From Imperialibacter sp964351395 (lineage in GTDB: Bacteria > Bacteroidota > Bacteroidia > Cytophagales > Cyclobacteriaceae): a stretch of DNA of 64,000 nt. Positions 16,381 through 24,410 of the stretch are shown here, one piece after another; position 1 is the first letter of the stretch, and each line of letters starts with the position of its first letter. A model generated the notes under the pieces. That model ran no database searches. It worked only from the letters and a program-made list of their open reading frames with translations, and had not been told where the DNA came from. A program made the position numbers and the translations under genes. Where the stretch lies: positions 558,001 to 622,000 of the forward strand of contig CAYGOF010000001.1 of assembly GCA_964351395.1 (NCBI GenBank). Direction: 5' to 3'.

Positions 16381-18174
16381 ATGACATCTCGAATCGTACT
16401 TTACTTTGTTTTACTTTCCAAAGTCAGTCAATTGTATGGGCAAAATCAACATGTTGCCGACAGCCTTGTCCGCGTATACAAACGGATTGACAAAATAGAT
16501 ACAGCAGCATTAAATGTAATTGATAACATTGCATTCAACCTCAATAAACCTGATGAGATTATCTACTATGCCCATTTGCTACATAACGAGGCACAAGCCC
16601 TAAGTAGTACAAGGTATATTCGCGCCAGTTTCAATCATCTTGGCAATGCATATCGACTTCGAGGCGACTATGATTTGGCTTTCGATAATTATTTTTTGTT
16701 GCTAGAACTTGCAAAAAAAGACAATATAACTAACGAAATTGCCCTTTGTTATGCGCTAATTGCAGATACCTATTCAGTAATAGGCGACTCAAAAAATGCC
16801 CGGAGTTTCTACAAAAAGGCACTGGTAGAACTACGCAATGATGGCGATCAAATTCAACTAGGCTCGGCGTTACTAAACACCGGCGACGAATACCTCAACG
16901 CCAACCTCCCAGATTCAGCCTATTCCTTCTTCTCCGAAGCCTCAGTCATTTTTAATCGGGAAAAATACCTCTCCGGCCAAGCTTACAGCCTCGGAAACCT
17001 GGGCCTGGTATACGCCAAACAAGGAAAGTATGAATTGGCTGAAGCCACATTGGCCGAAGCCATGGACATTTTGGTGAAGCTAAGCGACTTTTATGGTCTA
17101 TCGGCCTACCTAATCAACATGGCAGATGTGTATATGGAGCTAGACGAACCGGCCATAGCCCTGGAATACGCCAACCTGGCCTACGATTATGCTGTTGAAA
17201 ACGGACTGAAAGAGCAAATACGAGACAGCTCTTTAAAGCTTTCTGAGATTTACGAAGAGATCAACAAGACCGGTAAAGCCTTCAACTTTTTAAAAACCTA
17301 CTTGCAATACCGCGACAGCCTTAAGAATGAAAGCATCATCATCAAAATGGCAGAGATTCGAAGAGAGGCTGAATTAAAGGAAGTCCGTTCGCAACCAAAG
17401 CAGGTGCAAAGTGAAAGGAAAGACCGGTTTACAGAAATGGGCGAGGCAGACCCTGAATACTACGCATTGATCATTGGAGTCAGCGACTATCAAAACAATG
17501 ACATTTCGCTTACAGATTTACAATACCCTGTGGCGGATGCAGAGAAAATAAAAAGCACCCTGCTTCAAAATTATGTTTTCGACGAGGAGCATACGCTGCT
17601 AATTTCCAACCCTAGCCGATCAGACATTATCAATGCCTTTGAGGTGCTGGCTGTGAGTATGAGCGAGCGAGACAACCTACTGATCTTTTATGCCGGTCAT
17701 GGTGTATGGGATGACAAACTTAAAATTGGTTACTGGTTACCGTCCGACGCTAACAGCAAAAGCAAAGTTAACTGGATCAGTAACAGTACTGTGAGGGACT
17801 ATATTTCAGGGTTACCTGCCAAACACACCCTTCTGATATCCGACGCCTGTTTCAGCGGAAGTATTTTTAGCACCAGAGAGGTGCTGGCCAACACAAGTGG
17901 GCTGGATGATTATGGTTTTTCCAGGGTATATAAGTTGTCCAGCCGAAATGCCATGACCTCGGGAACACTGGAGTCGGTTCCGGACCAGAGCGAGTTCACC
18001 AAATACCTGATCAAACGACTTGAGGAAAACGAAAAGGAGTACTTCACGGCACGGCAGCTATTCCACGACGTAGAAACGGCTGTCATCAACAATACCAACA
18101 ACATTCCTCAATATGGCGTCATCCAGAACTCAGGCGACGAAGGGGGCAGCTTCATTTTTATCAAAAACCACTAA
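16381..18174 (+). CDS. Exported TPR-repeat caspase (peptidase C14) protein
   Basis: A 597-residue protein. It begins with a short signal peptide (VLYFVLLSKVSQLYGQ). Residues about 50-330 are tetratricopeptide repeats (FNHLGNAYRLRGDYDLAFDNY, CYALIADTYSVIGDSKNARSFY, SLGNLGLVYAKQGKYELAEATL, LINMADVYMELDEPAIALEYA and others), followed by a charged linker. From residue 361 a caspase domain starts (YALIIGVSDYQN), with the catalytic histidine in FYAGHG (H440) and the catalytic cysteine in SDACFSG (C490). Both catalytic residues are present, so it should be an active cysteine protease. It is the third gene of a cassette with two small exported paralogs. Confidence 0.9.
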   Translation: MTSRIVLYFVLLSKVSQLYGQNQHVADSLVRVYKRIDKIDTAALNVIDNIAFNLNKPDEIIYYAHLLHNEAQALSSTRYIRASFNHLGNAYRLRGDYDLAFDNYFLLLELAKKDNITNEIALCYALIADTYSVIGDSKNARSFYKKALVELRNDGDQIQLGSALLNTGDEYLNANLPDSAYSFFSEASVIFNREKYLSGQAYSLGNLGLVYAKQGKYELAEATLAEAMDILVKLSDFYGLSAYLINMADVYMELDEPAIALEYANLAYDYAVENGLKEQIRDSSLKLSEIYEEINKTGKAFNFLKTYLQYRDSLKNESIIIKMAEIRREAELKEVRSQPKQVQSERKDRFTEMGEADPEYYALIIGVSDYQNNDISLTDLQYPVADAEKIKSTLLQNYVFDEEHTLLISNPSRSDIINAFEVLAVSMSERDNLLIFYAGHGVWDDKLKIGYWLPSDANSKSKVNWISNSTVRDYISGLPAKHTLLISDACFSGSIFSTREVLANTSGLDDYGFSRVYKLSSRNAMTSGTLESVPDQSEFTKYLIKRLEENEKEYFTARQLFHDVETAVINNTNNIPQYGVIQNSGDEGGSFIFIKNH

Positions 18175-18267
18175 TAGGCCTCACTCCGCTCAATAGTTAC
18201 TGACTTTTGTTATTCCGGACCTCTACCCATAAACAGCTTTTTGCTACCAAAACACTTTTTTCTGATG

Positions 18268-18275
18268 TACCTTTG
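18268..18275 (+). promoter_or_regulatory. -7 promoter element of the ccm operon
   Basis: TACCTTTG matches the Bacteroidota -7 consensus TAnnTTTG, 14 bases before the ccmB start codon. A TTTG at 18240-18243 could be the -33 box, though the 24-base spacer is a little long. It would give the ccm operon its own promoter after the caspase gene. Confidence 0.5.
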
Positions 18276-18289
18276 CGCCACTAAAAACT

Positions 18290-18958
18290 ATGTGGGCTGA
18301 AGTAAAATATCTATTTTATAAAGAGGTTACTCTTGAATGGAGGCAAAAGTACGCCTTCAACGGCTTATTGCTTTTTACAATAAGCACCATCTTTATCATC
18401 TACTTAAGCCTAAGTGTAAAAAATCAGGCTGGCCTTCCCGACCATTTGTGGAATGCGTTGTTTTGGATTATTATTCTCTTTTCTGCCATTAATGCGATTG
18501 CCAAGAGTTTTCTTCAGGAGTCTCCCGGGCGGCAGTTGTACTATTACATTTCGGTGCATCCCATTAGCCTGATTGTGGCGAAAATGATCTACAATAGCCT
18601 GCTGATGGCGGTCCTGGCAATAATCGCGGTGGTGGTATATGGCACAGTGCTTGGTTACCCTGTTACCAACTCACTCATTTTTGCCTCGGTGGTAGCATTG
18701 GCGTCCATAGGCATTTCATCGGTGCTTACCATGATGTCCGCAATAGCCTCAAAAGCAGGCAACAACACTGTATTGATGGCAATACTAAGCATGCCACTGC
18801 TTTTACCTATTCTCCTGTTGTCAATAAAGGCGGTGAAGAATGCCATTGATGACTTAACTTGGAGCGATACATCGGACGAACTAATTACTTTGGCAGCCGT
18901 TGATTCGGTGGGAATTGCGCTGGCCTATATTTTGTTTCCCTTTCTATGGAAAAGCTAG
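18290..18958 (+). CDS. ccmB: Heme exporter permease CcmB
   Basis: A 222-residue inner-membrane protein with about six helices. The start (VKYLFYKEVTLEWRQKYAFNGLLLF) has the CcmB hallmark: a cytoplasmic amphipathic segment with the ExxxEWRQ(K/R) motif before the first helix; SPGRQLYYYISVHPISLIVAKMIYN also fits. CcmB works with the ATPase CcmA and with CcmC and CcmD to release heme-loaded CcmE during cytochrome c maturation. It opens the operon ccmBCDEF. No ccmA gene is adjacent, so the ATPase must be encoded elsewhere. Confidence 0.9.
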   Translation: MWAEVKYLFYKEVTLEWRQKYAFNGLLLFTISTIFIIYLSLSVKNQAGLPDHLWNALFWIIILFSAINAIAKSFLQESPGRQLYYYISVHPISLIVAKMIYNSLLMAVLAIIAVVVYGTVLGYPVTNSLIFASVVALASIGISSVLTMMSAIASKAGNNTVLMAILSMPLLLPILLLSIKAVKNAIDDLTWSDTSDELITLAAVDSVGIALAYILFPFLWKS

Positions 18959-18959
18959 T

Positions 18960-19631
18960 ATGGACAAATTGATGAGAAAGTGGTGGTGGAAAGTTTTGGC
19001 CGTATTGCTAATGCTTTATGTAATATGTGCTGGTCTTCTTTTTGATGTACCCAGGCTGGTTATTCTGAATGAGACGATCAGGGTTTTGCATTTTCACGTG
19101 CCGATGTGGTTCGGCATGATTCTCCTTTTACTTGCCTCCGTAGTCTATGCCATCAAGACCCTGGCCAATCCGGGCTCCAAATACGACCTTTACAGTGTTG
19201 AGCTGGCAAATGTTGGTGTTGCCTTCGGAATTATGGGGGTTGTTACGGGTATGATCTGGGCCAACTTCACCTGGGGAGAACCCTGGAGCAATGACCCTAA
19301 GCAAAATGCTTCTGCTATAGGCCTGCTTATTTATCTTGCTTATTTCATATTGAGAGGCTCAATTGAAGATGAAAACACCAAAGCAAGAATAAGTGCTGTC
19401 TACAATATCTTTGCGTTTGCGATCCTGGTGCCTCTCCTATTTATACTGCCGAGGCTTACTGATTCACTGCACCCTGGCAATGGTGGAAACCCAGGATTTA
19501 ATGCCTACGACCTTGATAATGAATTGAGGAAGGTTTTTTACACAGCGGTATTGGGATGGACGCTGATCGGCTTTTGGGTAGCCAGCATCAGAATAAGAAT
19601 GAGATTAGTTCAACAAGTGATAGAACAATAA
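18960..19631 (+). CDS. ccmC: Heme-handling protein CcmC (CcsA/HMD family)
   Basis: A 223-residue six-helix membrane protein, read from ATG 18960, one base after the ccmB stop; a longer in-frame start inside ccmB is unlikely. The tryptophan-rich loop TWGEPWSNDPKQNAS (about residues 101-115) is the variant of the WGxxWxWD heme motif, and conserved histidines flank it (VLHFHVPMWFG and SLHPGNGGN). CcmC loads heme onto CcmE at the periplasmic face. The WSND form replaces the canonical WxWD, as is common in this subgroup. Confidence 0.9.
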   Translation: MDKLMRKWWWKVLAVLLMLYVICAGLLFDVPRLVILNETIRVLHFHVPMWFGMILLLLASVVYAIKTLANPGSKYDLYSVELANVGVAFGIMGVVTGMIWANFTWGEPWSNDPKQNASAIGLLIYLAYFILRGSIEDENTKARISAVYNIFAFAILVPLLFILPRLTDSLHPGNGGNPGFNAYDLDNELRKVFYTAVLGWTLIGFWVASIRIRMRLVQQVIEQ

Positions 19632-19632
19632 A

Positions 19633-19902
19633 ATGAAAAATATTCTTTCGGCTTTTTTACTCGTTATAGGGTTGTTTTTCTCTTCTAGCCTTTGGGCTCA
19701 AGAAAAACATAAAATAGATGAAAACGATTATACTAATCAATCTGTTGAGATGGCTGACGGCTTCCGGGCCGAAGGAAAAATCTATGTAGTAGTAGCCGTG
19801 ATGGTTGCACTGCTGGGTGGCTTCACCTTTTATGTGGTGAGGATGGACATGAAAGTAAATGGTTTAGAAAAGAAGGTCGAGGAATTTCTTCAGAAGAAAT
19901 AA
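19633..19902 (+). CDS. ccmD: CcmD-family small membrane protein
   Basis: An 89-residue protein with an N-terminal signal-like segment (ILSAFLLVIGLFFSSSLWAQ), a soluble stretch (KHKIDENDYTNQSVEMADG), one membrane helix (IYVVVAVMVALLGGFTFYVV) and a C-terminal amphipathic tail ending EKKVEEFLQKK. The position after ccmC (1-base gap) and the single helix fit CcmD, the partner of CcmABC that helps release holo-CcmE. It is longer than the usual 50-70 residues because of the cleavable N-terminus. Confidence 0.8.
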   Translation: MKNILSAFLLVIGLFFSSSLWAQEKHKIDENDYTNQSVEMADGFRAEGKIYVVVAVMVALLGGFTFYVVRMDMKVNGLEKKVEEFLQKK

Positions 19903-19934
19903 GGTTTAGGTTTTTACACACAAAAATACAGGCA

Positions 19935-20351
19935 ATGAAAAAGTCGCACATTTTCGGAATTCTATTAATCGCAATGGCGGTAATGGTTATTGTGTCCACT
20001 GCAGGCGATGCAAGTACCTACGTCAGCTTTGGCGAAGCACAGGAACTTGCCGAGAAAGGCAACACAGACATGATCCATGTAGTAGGGGCCTTAAAAAAGG
20101 ACGAAAGCGGACAGCCAGTTGGTATTCAGACCAGCCCTGATATGCTGTCTTTTTCTTTTGTAATGGTTGACCAGGACAATCTTGAACAAGAAGTTATATA
20201 CAACGAACCCATGCCCATGGACTTTCTAAGGTCGGAGCAGGTTGTGGTGGTTGGTTCTTATAAAAAAAACAAATTCATTGCCGATAAAATCCTCATGAAA
20301 TGTCCTTCTAAGTACCAGGAAAATGAGGTTAAAGTTGGAGAGCTCAGATAA
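19935..20351 (+). CDS. ccmE: Heme chaperone CcmE, cysteine (CxxxY) type
   Basis: A 138-residue protein with one N-terminal membrane anchor (HIFGILLIAMAVMVIVST) and a periplasmic OB-fold beta-barrel (VHVVGALKKDESGQPVGI-like strands, then LSFSFVMVD, VIYNEPMPMDFLRSEQVVVVG). CcmE carries heme covalently between CcmC and CcmF. In the classical protein the heme is on a histidine in HxxxY; here the equivalent segment is LMKCPSKYQEN, with cysteine 123 and tyrosine 127. This CxxxY form is known from Desulfovibrio and archaea and often goes with Ccm systems missing CcmH. Confidence 0.9.
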   Translation: MKKSHIFGILLIAMAVMVIVSTAGDASTYVSFGEAQELAEKGNTDMIHVVGALKKDESGQPVGIQTSPDMLSFSFVMVDQDNLEQEVIYNEPMPMDFLRSEQVVVVGSYKKNKFIADKILMKCPSKYQENEVKVGELR

Positions 20352-20364
20352 GCACGTAAAGTAA

Positions 20365-22896
20365 ATGATACATACCTTTGTTGGTAATTTAGGTCACTTT
20401 CTGGTGATCACAGCGTTTGTGGCAGTTTTCATAAGCGCATTTTCATATTGGAAGGCCCAGAGGTCCGATGAGATCACGAAGACCGGATGGCTGAAATACG
20501 CCAGAGTGGCTTTTTACATACATGCGACTTCCGTTTTCGGAGTGGTGGCAGCGCTCTTCCTAATTATTAATAGGCACTATTTCGAATATCACTACGCTTG
20601 GAGTCATTCTTCTGCGGAGCTTCCGGTTTATTATCAAATTGCCACCTTTTGGAATGGACAGGAAGGCTCATTTCTCTTGTGGGCTTTCTGGCATGTTGTT
20701 CTTGGATTAATTCTCATCAGAACCAATAGGTTTTGGGAAGCGCCGATTATGACGATTTTTTCGGCGGTGCAAGCATTCCTTTTGTCGATGATTTTGGGAG
20801 TAGTAATTTTCAACATCAAGATCGGAAGCTCACCATTCATTCTTATGAGGGAAGCAATGAATGCGCCGATTTTCCAGCTCAACCCAGACTTTGTGCCAAA
20901 AGATGGCTCAGGGCTCAATCCTTTGTTGCAAAACTACTGGATGGTTATTCACCCTCCTACCTTGTTTCTCGGCTTTGCCACTACCATTATTCCGTTCGTG
21001 TATTGCATTGCCGGCCTTTGGACAGGGAAGTACAAGGAATGGGTTAGACCAGCCTTACCATGGTCACTATTTTCTGCCGTCACTCTTGGCGTTGGTATTT
21101 TAATGGGAGCTTATTGGGCCTATGAAACACTCAACTTCGGTGGTTATTGGAACTGGGATCCCGTGGAAAACGCTATTTATGTACCCTGGTTGGTACTCGT
21201 AGCAGCCATCCACACAATGATCACCTTCAAAAAAAGCAATACAGCCCTAAAGGCTGCTATGATTTTGGCAATAACCACTTTTGTTCTGGTTTTATACGCC
21301 ACATTCCTTACCCGTTCAGGCATCCTGGGCGACTCATCGGTTCACTCTTTTACTGACCTTGGTCTTTCAGGACAGTTGCTGGTTTATCTTCTCACGTTCA
21401 CTGTCTTATCAGTTTGGCTATTGGCCAAAACATGGAGCAAAATTCCTACGTCGGAGGAAGAGGTTTCGACCTACTCAAGAGAGTTCTGGATTTTCATGGG
21501 TGCTGCTACGCTTTGCCTCATGGCCTTCCAGGTGATCATTCCAACATCAATTCCTGTGTGGAACGCCATCGTCGACCTATTTGGTGGGATTTCGAACATG
21601 GCTCCCCCAGCTGATCAGGTAGCCTTTTACAGCAAATGGCAAATTTGGCTTGCTGTGGTTTTGGCACTCTTGTCTGGCACTGGTCAATTCTTCTGGTGGA
21701 AAAAAGTAGACAAGAAAAAACTGAAGGAGTCGCTGTTTTACCCCGCGGTTATAGCCTTATTGGCATCGGGAGTGATCATAGCAGTAGGTAGAATCACCGA
21801 ACCATCCTACATACTGCTACTTACTGCTGGCATCTACTCTATTGTTGCCAATGGTAAGATTCTTTTTTCACTGTTAAAATCGAATATCAAGCTAGCAGGT
21901 GGGTCAGTTGCACACATTGGCATTGCCATGATGTTAGTCGGGGTATTGTTCTCATCGGGCTATTCAAAAATCATTTCGCTTAACAATACCGGGATGATTT
22001 GGAACAAGGACTTTCCTGATGAAATGAACACCAAAAACCTGTTGCTGTTTCAGCATGAAGCCATGCAAATGGGGGATTATTCTTTGAATTACAAAGGCCT
22101 GAGAAAAGAGATAGACGGCTTCCCAGGTTATGTGAGCACCAGTGCAATTCTGGCATACGGCGATCCTTACAAAGTGGTGGCCAGAAAAGACATCGAATGG
22201 AATGGGAAGAAATATTTCTCAGCAGGCGATACTCTTGTGCTCGATAATCCTGAGAACAGTTTCTTCGAAATCGAGTACACAAAAAGTGATGGCAAGTCAT
22301 TTACGCTTTACCCAAGGTTCCAGATAAATGAATCGATGGGTATGCAGGTGTACTCACCAGACATCAAGCGAACACTCACTTCTGATCTTTATACCCACGT
22401 TCGAACTTTCCCAGATCCCGAGTCCGAAACCGAATGGGGTGAAATGGAGGAAGTGACAATTCGCATTGGAGAAACATTTTTTGTCAACGATTTTGTGGCC
22501 AAAGTTGAAGGAATAGAGAGAATCACTGAAATTCCTCAAGTGACTCTTGGGCCGGATGATGTCGCCATCAAAGCTAAAATTATCATCAGTGGAAGTGATG
22601 AAGACTACATTGTGGAGCCGATTTACCTGATCAAAGACAGGATGGTCGGCTTGATACCTGAAGAGGTAAAGGATGTGGCAGCCAAAATCACTTTCCTAAA
22701 TGTGCATCCTGAAACCAACAGCTTTACTTTTGGAATAAATACGACCCAGAAGGAATGGGTGATCCTGGAGGCGGTAGTAAAACCTTACATCAACGTCCTT
22801 TGGACAGGTACGTTGATCATGGTGCTAGGATTTGGAATGGCCATTCGCCGTCGTTACCTCGAGTTCATCAAAATGAGAGACAAAGGACAGGAATAA
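20365..22896 (+). CDS. ccmF: Cytochrome c heme lyase subunit CcmF (CcsA-like)
   Basis: An 843-residue membrane protein with about 14 helices. The heme motif is FGGYWNWDPVENAIYVPWL (residues about 255-275, the WWD-type domain of CcmF), and the VIHPPTLFLGFA segment near residue 193 is also characteristic. CcmF takes heme from CcmE and joins it to apocytochrome CxxCH sites. The last 300 residues hold a large periplasmic domain (from about 530) before a final helix (VLWTGTLIMVLGFGMAI), longer than in E. coli CcmF (about 650 residues). It is the last gene of the operon; a terminator follows. Confidence 0.95.
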   Translation: MIHTFVGNLGHFLVITAFVAVFISAFSYWKAQRSDEITKTGWLKYARVAFYIHATSVFGVVAALFLIINRHYFEYHYAWSHSSAELPVYYQIATFWNGQEGSFLLWAFWHVVLGLILIRTNRFWEAPIMTIFSAVQAFLLSMILGVVIFNIKIGSSPFILMREAMNAPIFQLNPDFVPKDGSGLNPLLQNYWMVIHPPTLFLGFATTIIPFVYCIAGLWTGKYKEWVRPALPWSLFSAVTLGVGILMGAYWAYETLNFGGYWNWDPVENAIYVPWLVLVAAIHTMITFKKSNTALKAAMILAITTFVLVLYATFLTRSGILGDSSVHSFTDLGLSGQLLVYLLTFTVLSVWLLAKTWSKIPTSEEEVSTYSREFWIFMGAATLCLMAFQVIIPTSIPVWNAIVDLFGGISNMAPPADQVAFYSKWQIWLAVVLALLSGTGQFFWWKKVDKKKLKESLFYPAVIALLASGVIIAVGRITEPSYILLLTAGIYSIVANGKILFSLLKSNIKLAGGSVAHIGIAMMLVGVLFSSGYSKIISLNNTGMIWNKDFPDEMNTKNLLLFQHEAMQMGDYSLNYKGLRKEIDGFPGYVSTSAILAYGDPYKVVARKDIEWNGKKYFSAGDTLVLDNPENSFFEIEYTKSDGKSFTLYPRFQINESMGMQVYSPDIKRTLTSDLYTHVRTFPDPESETEWGEMEEVTIRIGETFFVNDFVAKVEGIERITEIPQVTLGPDDVAIKAKIIISGSDEDYIVEPIYLIKDRMVGLIPEEVKDVAAKITFLNVHPETNSFTFGINTTQKEWVILEAVVKPYINVLWTGTLIMVLGFGMAIRRRYLEFIKMRDKGQE

Positions 22897-22915
22897 GCAA
22901 CGAAATCAAAAAAAT

Positions 22916-22943
22916 GCCCTTGGATTGGTAACTCTCCAAGGGC
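22916..22943 (+). terminator. Terminator of the ccm operon
   Basis: GCCCTTGGA (22916-22924) pairs perfectly with TCCAAGGGC (22935-22943), 10-base loop, followed by TTAATTT. It is 19 bases after the ccmF stop. Confidence 0.8.
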
Positions 22944-23117
22944 TTAATTTCGTAGATCGAGAATTATTTGCATAGATCAAATTGTTTGCACAAACATGAG
23001 CTCTCTGCAGCCTCCTCGAAAGATCTACTAAAAGTGACTTAGAAAGCCACTCACGTAAAGAAGTTCAACAATCAAGTCAATTTTCCTACCTTCATAGACG
23101 AACTATCAATCGTTTCT

Positions 23118-24410
23118 ATGAAGGCTTCAAGAAGATCTTTTTTCAGACAAATGAGTGCTACGGCAGGTGCACTTTCATTGTCCGGTTTAGCAGCCAAGGC
23201 AGCAGCTTTTGAAGTAGCCGATGGCTTAGCTTCTCTTCAGTCACTCGACCCAACAACAGCCGCAGAAGATGAACTATCCTGGTCGGCAGTTCGTCAGGCT
23301 TACACTGTATCGCCCAACATCATCAACCTCAACAATGGCGGCGTCAGTCCCCAGCCCAAAGTAGTGCAAGATGCCAATAATAGGTACTATCAGCTGAGCA
23401 ACGAAGCTCCCTCGTATTACATGTGGGGCATACTCGACCAGGGCCGCGAACCAATGAGGGAAAAACTGGCCAACCTGGCCGGCTGCAGTCCTGATGAAAT
23501 TGCGATCAATCGAAATGCGACAGAAGCGCTTGATACGGTCATCTATGGCATGGACCTTAAAAAAGGTGACGAAGTTATTCTCACCAAACAGGACTACCCC
23601 AATATGATCAACGCCTGGAAGCAGCGTGAGATGCGGGACGGCATCAAGCTGGTTTGGCTCAACCTTGACATGCCCACTGAAGATGCAGAGTATGTAGTAA
23701 AAGCTTTTACTGATGCAGTCACTGCGAAAACAAAGGTTTTCCATATCACCCACATGATCAACTGGAACGGCCAGATTTTGCCGGTGAAGAGACTATGCGA
23801 GGAGGCAAGAAAAAGAAATATATTCTCTCTGGTGGATGGAGCCCACACCTTCGCTCATATGGATTTCAAAGTACCTGGCTTTGGTTGCGACGCCTATGGC
23901 ACCAGCCTCCACAAATGGCTTTGTGCCCCATTTGGCACAGGAATGCTTTACCTAAGAAAAGAACGCATCGCTGAGATTTGGCCCATCTTCACCAATGGCA
24001 CACCAAAAGGAGACAATATCCGAAAGTTTGAGTCGCTGGGCACTCGGTCTTTTGCGCCCGAGCAGGCTATTGGCCAGGCCATTGATTTCCATAATGCCAT
24101 CGGATCGAAAAGGAAAGAAGAAAGGCTGAGATACTTGAAAAACTACTGGTGTGAAAAAGTAAAAGACCATCCGAAAGTGAGGCTTAACATTTCTTTAAAA
24201 CCAGACTTCAGTTGTGCGCTTGGCAACTTTGCTATCGATGGCAAAGAGCCAGGTGATATTGCTACCCGCCTTTTCAATGAGTATAAAATTCATGTTGTTG
24301 GTATTGTTTGGGAAAACATAAAAGGCGTAAGAGTAACACCACATGTTTATACACTTACAAGCGAATTAGATAAATTAGCCGCAGCAATTCACAAGATCGC
24401 AGATAGCTGA
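23118..24410 (+). CDS. Tat-exported class V aminotransferase (isopenicillin N epimerase-like)
   Basis: A 430-residue PLP enzyme of fold type I. The N-terminus SRRSFFRQMSATAGALSLSG is a twin-arginine export signal, so the folded, cofactor-loaded enzyme should be periplasmic. Family landmarks are INLNNGGVSPQPK (substrate end), NRNATEALDTVIYGM (phosphate-binding), FSLVDGAHTFAHMD (PLP-contacting Asp-Ala-His), and the cofactor lysine in GTSLHKWLCAPFGTGML (K266). Related proteins include cysteine desulfurase-like and isopenicillin N epimerase-like enzymes; the substrate cannot be read from sequence. The stop codon overlaps the next start by one base (TGATG). Confidence 0.85.
   Translation: MKASRRSFFRQMSATAGALSLSGLAAKAAAFEVADGLASLQSLDPTTAAEDELSWSAVRQAYTVSPNIINLNNGGVSPQPKVVQDANNRYYQLSNEAPSYYMWGILDQGREPMREKLANLAGCSPDEIAINRNATEALDTVIYGMDLKKGDEVILTKQDYPNMINAWKQREMRDGIKLVWLNLDMPTEDAEYVVKAFTDAVTAKTKVFHITHMINWNGQILPVKRLCEEARKRNIFSLVDGAHTFAHMDFKVPGFGCDAYGTSLHKWLCAPFGTGMLYLRKERIAEIWPIFTNGTPKGDNIRKFESLGTRSFAPEQAIGQAIDFHNAIGSKRKEERLRYLKNYWCEKVKDHPKVRLNISLKPDFSCALGNFAIDGKEPGDIATRLFNEYKIHVVGIVWENIKGVRVTPHVYTLTSELDKLAAAIHKIADS

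Noticed and set aside
16381..18174. Assignment of the TPR-caspase as a known gasdermin or CRISPR-linked caspase system
   Set aside because: No gasdermin-like or CRISPR gene is nearby and the protein carries an export signal, so it does not fit those systems.
23274..23753. A 159-codon minus-strand frame inside the aminotransferase gene
   Set aside because: Antisense shadow of a motif-supported gene; no independent signal.
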